A stretch of DNA of 64,000 bases from Limnoglobus roseus (lineage in GTDB: Bacteria > Planctomycetota > Planctomycetia > Gemmatales > Gemmataceae), in NCBI RefSeq assembly GCF_008254045.1, contig NZ_CP042425.1:5828001-5892000 (forward strand), in the 5' to 3' direction. Made by a program: the position numbers and the translations under genes. Under the pieces are notes generated by a model that did no database searches, was not told the origin of the DNA, and saw only the letters and a program-made list of their open reading frames with translations. Shown here in pieces: positions 58,634 through 64,000 of the stretch. Each line of letters begins with the position of its first letter. The stretch's first letter is position 1.

Positions 58634-58702
58634 GGCGGGCCGAGCGGCGTAAGCCGCCGGGTGAATGCCATTCACCCGGCGGCTTACGCCGCTCGGCCCG
58701 CC
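58634..58702. repeat. 69-bp perfect palindrome, REP-like
   Basis: Arms 58634-58667 and 58669-58702 (34 bp each) are exact inverse complements with a single base between them. Each arm can also fold alone as GCGGC-GTAA-GCCGC (left) or its mirror (right), with a GNRA-type tetraloop on the left. It lies in the gap between pilT (ends 58623) and hscA (starts 58726). In RNA it would form a long hairpin that could end pilT transcripts or protect their 3' ends. It has no T-tract. No second copy was seen in the window. Confidence 0.85.
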
Positions 58703-58725
58703 AATCATTCGCCTATCATATCTTC

Positions 58726-60558
58726 ATGACCACCCGTAGCTCTGTCGTCGGCATCGACCTTGGTACCACGTTCAGCCTCGCCGCGTTCGTCGAAGACGGT
58801 CGGCCACAGGTCGTGCGCGACGAGCAGGGGGCGGCACTCGTGCCCTCGTGCATCAGCTTCCACGACGACGGCACAGTCCTCGTCGGCTCGGCCGCAAAGG
58901 AACGCGCACTCTCCGACCCCACGCACACGATCTTCAGCGCCAAACGGTTGATGGGCCGGACGCTCGCGGAGTTGCGCGAAGAGCTAAAGCTCATTCCGCA
59001 CCAGATCGTCGAGCGGGAATCCGAGGGCGGGCGGAAGGTGCTGATGGTGGAGATCGGCGGCAAGGCGTACACGCCGCAAGAACTCTCCGCGATGCTCCTC
59101 AAGGAAGTCCGCAAGCGGGCCGGCAACCCGATGAAGGCCGTCATCACCGTGCCGGCGTACTTCGACGACGCCCAGCGGCAGGCCACCCGCGATGCAGGCC
59201 GCATCGCCGGCCTCGACGTGCTGCGGATCGTTAACGAGCCGACGGCTGCGGCTCTGGCCTACGGCCTCGACAAGCGCGACGCCGGCCTGATTGCGGTCTA
59301 CGACCTTGGCGGCGGAACCTTCGACTGCTCAATCTTACAGGTCACCGACGGCGTCTTCCGCGTGCTGGCCACCAACGGTGACACCTTCCTCGGCGGTGAC
59401 GACTTCGACCACGCCCTCATGGAAGCCGTCGCCGGGCGGATGGGCGTTGAACTCTCGCAGAAAGACCCGGAACTGCTGCAACACCTCCGCGACGCGGCCG
59501 AGAAGACGAAGATCGCACTTTCGGCGCAGGAAGTGGCCGAGTGTGTTGTCGACCTCCCCGGTCGGCCGTTTCGCACGACCTTCAACCGCGGCGAGTTCGA
59601 GACGATGATCGCGCCGTTGGTCGATCGCACCCTGGCGAAGTGCCGTGATGCGATGAAGGACGCCGGAAAGACGAGCGTGGACGAAGTCGTCCTCGTCGGC
59701 GGGTCGTCGCGGGTGCCGCTGGTGCGGAAGCGTGTCGAGGAGTTTTTCGGCCGCAAGCCGCACACCGACTTCAACCCGGACGAGGTCGTCGCCCTCGGGG
59801 CCGCGGTTCAAGCCGACATCCTCGCCGGACGCCGCACCGACGTACTGTTGTTGGACGTGGTGCCACTGTCGCTCGGCATTGAAACGCTCGGCGGCGTCGT
59901 GGACAAGGTCATTCACCGCAACAGCACCGTACCGTGCCTCGAAACCGTCCGGTACTCCACGGCGAAGGACAATCAGACAGCAATCCTCGTCAACATCTAC
60001 CAGGGTGAGCGCGAACTGACGAAGGACTGCCGACTGCTCGGGCAATTCAAGCTCGGCGGCATCCCGCCGATGCCAGCCCAACTGCCGCAGGTCGACATCA
60101 CGTTCATGCTCGACGCCAACGCGATGTTGAAGGTGACGGCCGTCGAGAAGCGCAGCGGCAAGCAGGCGTCGGTCGAAGTCCGAGCCGCCTTCGGGCTGAC
60201 GCCGCAGGAGGTGGAAGAGTTGGTGCTGGAGAGTGTCGAACACGCCCACGAAGATTACGCGGCCCGTCAGTTCATCGACTTCAGGAACAAGGCCGAGGGA
60301 GACCTTCGCCACACAGAAAAGGCGTTGGAACGAGTCGGCCAAGCCCTCGACGAGATGGTACGCACCGGCATCGCGCAGGCGACCGCAGACCTTAAGGCGG
60401 CGATGGCGGGGAAGGATCACCAAGCGTTACAACAGGCGGTTGCACGATTCGGCGATGCAACGCGACCGCTGGCGGAAGTGCAGTGGAATGCCAACCTGAA
60501 TCAGATGTGGGCAGGCAAGCGAGAAGACGAGATTTCCACGGAGCCGCCTTCGAAGTGA
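58726..60558 (+). CDS. hscA: Fe-S assembly chaperone HscA (Hsp70)
   Basis: 610 residues. The nucleotide-binding domain has the Hsp70 motifs GIDLGTTFS, VITVPAYFDDAQRQATRDAG, IVNEPTAAALAYGLD, YDLGGGTFDCSIL and VVLVGGSSRVPLVRK. The substrate domain follows (PLSLGIETLGGVVDKVIHRN; GILGQ-like region with GQFKLGGIPPMPAQLPQVDI). The length and short helical lid match HscA (about 616) rather than DnaK (about 638). The link to iscX, 12 bp downstream, supports HscA, which helps IscU release clusters. No HscB, IscU or IscS gene is adjacent. A TATCAT box 7 bp before the ATG is a possible -10. Confidence 0.9.
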   Translation: MTTRSSVVGIDLGTTFSLAAFVEDGRPQVVRDEQGAALVPSCISFHDDGTVLVGSAAKERALSDPTHTIFSAKRLMGRTLAELREELKLIPHQIVERESEGGRKVLMVEIGGKAYTPQELSAMLLKEVRKRAGNPMKAVITVPAYFDDAQRQATRDAGRIAGLDVLRIVNEPTAAALAYGLDKRDAGLIAVYDLGGGTFDCSILQVTDGVFRVLATNGDTFLGGDDFDHALMEAVAGRMGVELSQKDPELLQHLRDAAEKTKIALSAQEVAECVVDLPGRPFRTTFNRGEFETMIAPLVDRTLAKCRDAMKDAGKTSVDEVVLVGGSSRVPLVRKRVEEFFGRKPHTDFNPDEVVALGAAVQADILAGRRTDVLLLDVVPLSLGIETLGGVVDKVIHRNSTVPCLETVRYSTAKDNQTAILVNIYQGERELTKDCRLLGQFKLGGIPPMPAQLPQVDITFMLDANAMLKVTAVEKRSGKQASVEVRAAFGLTPQEVEELVLESVEHAHEDYAARQFIDFRNKAEGDLRHTEKALERVGQALDEMVRTGIAQATADLKAAMAGKDHQALQQAVARFGDATRPLAEVQWNANLNQMWAGKREDEISTEPPSK

Positions 60559-60570
60559 GGACGCGACGCG

Positions 60571-60786
60571 ATGTCACTGAATTGGGACCAACCCCGCGAG
60601 ATCGGGGAACTGCTGTTCGAGAAGTACGACACCCTCGACCCGCTCAAAGTGCGGTTCACCGACATGCACAAGTGGATTCTCGACCTCGAAGACTTTGTCG
60701 GTGAGCCGTCGAAGTCGAACGAGAAAGTTCTCGAAGCGATCCAGATGGCGTGGTACGAAGAGTGGAAGGACGAGTACGGCGACTGA
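60571..60786 (+). CDS. iscX: Fe-S cluster assembly protein IscX
   Basis: 71 residues. The line LNWDQPREIGELLFEKYDTL, then VRFTDMHKWILDLEDFVGEP and SNEKVLEAIQMAWYEEWKDE, aligns closely with E. coli IscX (about 66 residues). IscX is a small acidic winged-helix protein that binds IscS and iron and tunes cluster assembly. The gene starts 12 bp after hscA, the order seen in isc operons, but fdx, hscB and iscU are missing here. It ends 3 bp before the stop of the convergent DUF4349 gene. Confidence 0.93.
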   Translation: MSLNWDQPREIGELLFEKYDTLDPLKVRFTDMHKWILDLEDFVGEPSKSNEKVLEAIQMAWYEEWKDEYGD

Positions 60787-60789
60787 CCC

Positions 60790-61689
60790 TCAGCCGGCGG
60801 CCGGGGCGGTCCGCAGAACCCGTCGCCGGGCGTACCACGCGGCCCCGCCGAGTGCCAAGATCAGTGGCAGCCACGGGAAGACGGCAATCGCGAACAGGCA
60901 GACCGTCTCGCCGAACGACCGGAGCATGCCGAACGAGGTGGCGAACGTGCCGGTCGCCCGCTCCCCGAACGACGGCGGCTCACTGACCTTTGCCGCGGTC
61001 GGCGCGACGTACTCCTCCTTGTCGCGAAGCGTGAGCGAGATCGTTGAGAGCGACGTGAGCTTGCCGAGGGCTTGCAGCCGGGCCTCGGCCCGTTCGATCT
61101 GCTCACGGTTCGTGCGGATCTGTTCGCGAATCTTGAAGATGTCGTCCAGCCGTGAGCCGACCTCTTTCAGCAACTTGTTCATCACCTCTTCCTCGGCCTT
61201 CAGATTCTTCACGCGGGCTTCGACATCCACGTACTCTTCCGTCACGTCCTGAGAATCGGTGGTGTTGCGAAGCGGGTTGCCGAGGGCCGCGAGCGATTCG
61301 ACGAGCGGCTGAAAGCTCTCGACCGGAACCTTGATCGTGAACGTGCCGACCCGCTTCTGCCCGGAATCGCCGCGGATTTCCGTTTTCGCGAAGTACGCCT
61401 TGTGCTTCTGCATCAGGCCCGCCAGTTCCCGCTGGGCGGTGCCGAAGTCTTTCACCTCTACGTCGAGCGTGCCACTGAAGATGATTTTCCGCTCGGCAGC
61501 GACCTCGTTCGCCGGGCCCGGGTTGCCGGCGCCGCCGGCCGCCGGTGGGGCGGCCGGCGGCGCGACCTTCATTTCGTCCAGTGCCGGCGCTTTCTTCGCC
61601 GCGGCGGGACTGTTGCCGGGTGGCCCGCTACAGCCCGAAGCGAAAGTCACGACGAAAAGCGCGATGACGCACGCGGATCGGTGCAACAT
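60790..61689 (-). CDS. DUF4349 lipoprotein
   Basis: 299 residues from the ATG at 61689. A type II signal (MLHRSACVIALFVVTFASGC, Cys at the lipobox) is followed by a Pro/Ala-rich linker. A DUF4349 domain then follows, with RKIIFSGTLDVEVKDFGTAQ and VPVESFQPLVESLAALGNPL, then a long coiled coil (VKNLKAEEEVMNKLLKEVGS). A membrane helix near the C terminus (VFPWLPLILALGGAAWYARR) ends in a basic tail. So it is held at both ends, with a periplasmic domain. The family's role is unknown. It is the downstream neighbour of malQ on the same strand, 74 bp away. Confidence 0.87.
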   Translation of the reverse strand: MLHRSACVIALFVVTFASGCSGPPGNSPAAAKKAPALDEMKVAPPAAPPAAGGAGNPGPANEVAAERKIIFSGTLDVEVKDFGTAQRELAGLMQKHKAYFAKTEIRGDSGQKRVGTFTIKVPVESFQPLVESLAALGNPLRNTTDSQDVTEEYVDVEARVKNLKAEEEVMNKLLKEVGSRLDDIFKIREQIRTNREQIERAEARLQALGKLTSLSTISLTLRDKEEYVAPTAAKVSEPPSFGERATGTFATSFGMLRSFGETVCLFAIAVFPWLPLILALGGAAWYARRRVLRTAPAAG

Positions 61690-61763
61690 GACGACACCCG
61701 GAATCGAAGGGAGAAAGTGTCCAACAGAACGACGTGCGAGGCGGGAATTTATTCCCGCCGATT

Positions 61764-63272
61764 TCAGACCTTCGACAACTTCGGCTCCGCCGGGACGCGG
61801 TTGAACCGCATTGTCAGGTCGGCCACGCGGTCCACCGAGCCGAACGGGAGGTCGGCCCACCGCATCCGCCACTTCCAGTTGCCGGCGGCCTTGCCGGGCA
61901 CGTTCATCCGGCCCTCGCTGCCCACGGCGATCACGTCTTGCACCGGCGCAACGGCGATCTTCGCGACCGACCCCCACGCCAGTCGCATCATCTCCCAGGC
62001 CGGTTCGTGAACCCAGTGGCCTATGTACTCGCCGACCATCGTCTGGTCGTGGCCGTTGAGCGTCCGCCACCAGCCGACGGTGGTGTCGTTGTCGTGCGTG
62101 CCGGTGTACGCGATCGTGTCCGGCACGTAGTTGCAAGGCAGGTATTGGTTCTTCGGCGTGTCGAGCGCGAACTGGAGCACCCGCATCCCCGGCAGGCCGA
62201 GCGACTCGCGAAGGCTGTCCACGTCCGGCGTGATGACGCCAAGGTCTTCGGCAATGAACGGCAGCGAACCGAGGCGGGCTTGGATCGCGTCGAACAGCTT
62301 ACGCCCGGGGCCGTCCACCCACTTGCCGTTGCGGGCGTTTGTGTCGGCCGCCGGGATGTGCCACGCCTGGGCGAAACCGCGGAAGTGGTCGAGGCGGATC
62401 AAGTCGACTTGCTTGAGCGTTTGCCGCACGCGGGCGATCCACCAGGCGTAACCCTCGGCGTGCATCGCCTTCCAGTCGTAGATCGGGTTCCCCCAGTGCT
62501 GGCCGTCGGCGCTGAAGTAGTCCGGCGGCACGCCCGCGACCACCGACGGCTTGCAGAGGCCGTCCACGAGGAAGAGCTTCGGGTTCGCCCACACGTCGGC
62601 CGAGTCGCCCGAGACGAAGATCGGGATGTCGCCGATGATCCGAATCTTCTTGGCCGCGGCGTAGGCCCTCAAGGCGGTCCACTGGCGGTCGAAGAGGAAC
62701 TGACAGAACTGGTGCAGTTCGATCTCGTTCCGCAGCTTTGCCTTCGCCGCCTGAAGGACTTTCGGCTCCCGCCGGATCAAGTCCGCGGGCCACTTCACGA
62801 GCGGCACGGCTTTCAACTCCGTGCGGACGGCCATGAACAGCGCGTAATCGTCGAGCCACTGCTGCTCGCGGTGGCAGTATTCTTCAAAGAGCGTCCGCAA
62901 CTTCGGCGCGTGCCCGGCGTGGAAGTGCTGCCACGCTTGCTGCAACAGGCCGGCCTTGAACGGCACGACGTTGACCGAGTCGAAGTGTTCGTCGGGGAAC
63001 CACCGGCCGGACCACGCACTCGCCGGGAGCAGTCCGTCGCGCTCGAGCAGTTCCGGGCTGAGGAGGTTGACGTTCCCCGCGAACGCCGAGAACGACTGGT
63101 ACGGCGAGTCGCCGAACCCGGTCGGCCCGAGGGGCAGGATTTGCCACCACGACTGCTTCATGGCCGCGAGCGTGTCCACCCACCGGTACGCGGTCGGCCC
63201 GATGTCGCCGACACCGAACGGGCTGGGTAAACTGGTCGGGTGGAGCAACAGTCCGGATGATCGCACGAGCAT
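61764..63272 (-). CDS. malQ: 4-alpha-glucanotransferase
   Basis: 502 residues from the ATG at 63272, with AAGGA upstream. The opening LVRSSGLLLHPTSLPSPFGV is the standard GH77 start, then QILPLGPTGFGDSPYQSFSA. Catalytic segments include VDLIRLDHFRGFAQAWHIPA (nucleophile Asp region), LPFIAEDLGVITPDVDSLRE (acid/base Glu) and TGTHDNDTTVGW (third Asp). MalQ moves maltosyl units between glucans and works in glycogen or maltose use. The length matches the short bacterial form (about 500). It is divergent from the DUF5522 gene; the two starts are 46 bp apart. Confidence 0.95.
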   Translation of the reverse strand: MLVRSSGLLLHPTSLPSPFGVGDIGPTAYRWVDTLAAMKQSWWQILPLGPTGFGDSPYQSFSAFAGNVNLLSPELLERDGLLPASAWSGRWFPDEHFDSVNVVPFKAGLLQQAWQHFHAGHAPKLRTLFEEYCHREQQWLDDYALFMAVRTELKAVPLVKWPADLIRREPKVLQAAKAKLRNEIELHQFCQFLFDRQWTALRAYAAAKKIRIIGDIPIFVSGDSADVWANPKLFLVDGLCKPSVVAGVPPDYFSADGQHWGNPIYDWKAMHAEGYAWWIARVRQTLKQVDLIRLDHFRGFAQAWHIPAADTNARNGKWVDGPGRKLFDAIQARLGSLPFIAEDLGVITPDVDSLRESLGLPGMRVLQFALDTPKNQYLPCNYVPDTIAYTGTHDNDTTVGWWRTLNGHDQTMVGEYIGHWVHEPAWEMMRLAWGSVAKIAVAPVQDVIAVGSEGRMNVPGKAAGNWKWRMRWADLPFGSVDRVADLTMRFNRVPAEPKLSKV

Positions 63273-63318
63273 GGAAGAAGTCCTTTCTCTTCCGCTCATG
63301 ATACGGAGCGGGCCAGCG

Positions 63319-63507
63319 ATGGACGAAAAGCCGACGCCCCGCCCGCTCGTTGAGAACCGTGACTATTACCTGGAAAACGGGAAGTGGGTTTTCACCGCGT
63401 TGTTCTTGCGAGAACGCGGGTACTGTTGCGAGAACCGCTGCCGCCACTGCCCCTACGGGTTCCCGCAGAAGGCGAGTGACGGCGACGCGAAAGGGGTGGA
63501 ATCATGA
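63319..63507 (+). CDS. DUF5522 small Cys-rich protein
   Basis: 62 residues from the ATG at 63319, preceded by GGAG; in-frame ATGs at 63298 and 63271 are also possible. The core is NRDYYLENGKWVFTALFLRE followed by RGYCCENRCRHCPYGF, which matches the DUF5522 pattern (YY-x-ENG..VFT..YH.K.RGYCC...CRHCPY). The CC-x3-C-x2-C set could bind zinc or an Fe-S cluster. Its function is unknown. It converges with the methyltransferase gene, overlapping by 6 bp, and is divergent from malQ. Confidence 0.82.
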   Translation: MDEKPTPRPLVENRDYYLENGKWVFTALFLRERGYCCENRCRHCPYGFPQKASDGDAKGVES

Positions 63508-64000
63508 CACGCGGGCGAAGACGGCCTTGAGGTACCGGCCCTCTTGGACGTGGGCCAGGAACGGGTGGTCGGCCCCCGCGCCGCTGACCCGGAAAATCTG
63601 TAAGTGCCGCCCGGCCTGCCAGGCCGCCCGACGGAGCATTTCTAGGAAGTCCGGCTCGCTCACGAGGCCGGTACACGAGCAGGACAGGAACACGCCGCCC
63701 GGTGAGACGACCTGCATCGCGAGGCGGTTCATGTCGGTGTATTTCCGCAGTGCCCCCTCCACGTCTTCACGGTCGCGCGTGAGCTTGGCCGGGTCGAGGA
63801 CGACCACGTCGAACCGCTCGCCGTTCGGGATGGCGTCGCGCAGCCACGGGAACAGGTCGGACTGAATGAACCGCACGGACACGCCGTTCAACTTCGCGTT
63901 CTGCTTCGCCAACTCGATGACCTGCTCGTCAAGGTCGAGGCCGATGGACTCGCTCGCACCGCCGGCCGCCTTCGCGTACACGGCAAATCCGCCGGTGTTG
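63502..64000 (-). CDS. RlmI-type 23S rRNA cytosine methyltransferase, C-terminal part
   Basis: The frame is open to the window edge, giving 165 codons; the 5' end lies beyond base 64000. TGGFAVYAKAAGGASESIGL is motif I of class I methyltransferases, with LAKQNAKLNGVSVRFIQSDL after it. FDVVVLDPAKLTRDREDVEG corresponds to the DPP(K/A) motif IV of the RlmI/YccW group, here DPAK instead of DPPK. VSPGGVFLSCSCTGLVSEPD is motif VI. RlmI makes m5C1962 of 23S rRNA and normally has an N-terminal PUA domain, which would be outside this window. The specific target is inferred from family only. Confidence 0.82.
   Translation of the reverse strand, partial: NTGGFAVYAKAAGGASESIGLDLDEQVIELAKQNAKLNGVSVRFIQSDLFPWLRDAIPNGERFDVVVLDPAKLTRDREDVEGALRKYTDMNRLAMQVVSPGGVFLSCSCTGLVSEPDFLEMLRRAAWQAGRHLQIFRVSGAGADHPFLAHVQEGRYLKAVFARVS

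Noticed and set aside
61734..63230. Open frame of 498 codons on the plus strand within malQ
   Set aside because: It is antisense to a complete GH77 enzyme and has the V/R/H-rich composition of a shadow frame.

Overview
The window looks like chromosomal DNA of a planctomycete in or near the Gemmataceae. The argument is gene content: a PSD1/DUF1553 cytochrome paired with a DUF1501 protein, TIGR03067, TIGR03790 and TIGR02996 family proteins, a membrane Ser/Thr kinase with TPRs, atypical EF-G, many short lipoproteins, and high GC with G/C-ending codons. LpxB implies lipid A and therefore an outer membrane. I found no rRNA, tRNA, CRISPR array, insertion sequence or prophage. Almost all sequence is coding, and most intergenic gaps are under 200 bp.

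Layout. 1-3.8 kb: 3' end of leuA, a copper-storage-like protein, a TIGR03067 protein and an ABC exporter pair. 3.9-10.3 kb: ferredoxin, sbcD-sbcC, a methyltransferase and a YwqG-like lipoprotein. 10.3-19.0 kb: EF-G, cysC, a lipoprotein, dnaE and a DPM1-like glycosyltransferase. 19.2-27.6 kb: zinc-ribbon membrane protein, FAD oxidoreductase, PlsC-like acyltransferase, two Cys-rich lipoproteins, tsaB, an RNase H and a rifampicin-phosphotransferase-like dikinase. 27.6-35.6 kb: the DUF1501/PSD1 pair, divergent from a kinase-TPR gene and a TIGR02996/LRR gene. 35.6-40.7 kb: a four-gene minus-strand operon (diguanylate cyclase, esterase, TIGR03790, DUF885 peptidase). 40.8-44.5 kb: two overlapping large membrane GTPases. 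44.5-53.2 kb: thiO, a MutS2 lacking the Smr domain, cbiM, yidB, a TolB-like propeller, a HEAT/TPR protein and a membrane protein. 53.5-64 kb: a small conserved gene, lpxB, a DtxR regulator, a 51-residue membrane protein, hisF, pilT, a 69-bp palindrome, hscA-iscX, a DUF4349 lipoprotein, malQ, a DUF5522 protein and a partial RlmI-type methyltransferase.

Likely functional links are SbcD with SbcC (hairpin nuclease), the two ABC subunits, HscA with IscX (Fe-S assembly, perhaps served by the ferredoxin at 3.9 kb), PSD1 with DUF1501, and the two GTPases. The GTPases share an unusual architecture: an N-terminal G domain, a long helical region and a membrane hairpin at about residues 480-530 of about 600. 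They are the best candidate here for an undescribed system, possibly dynamin-like membrane remodelling. All functions are read from sequence by family recognition; no searches were run.
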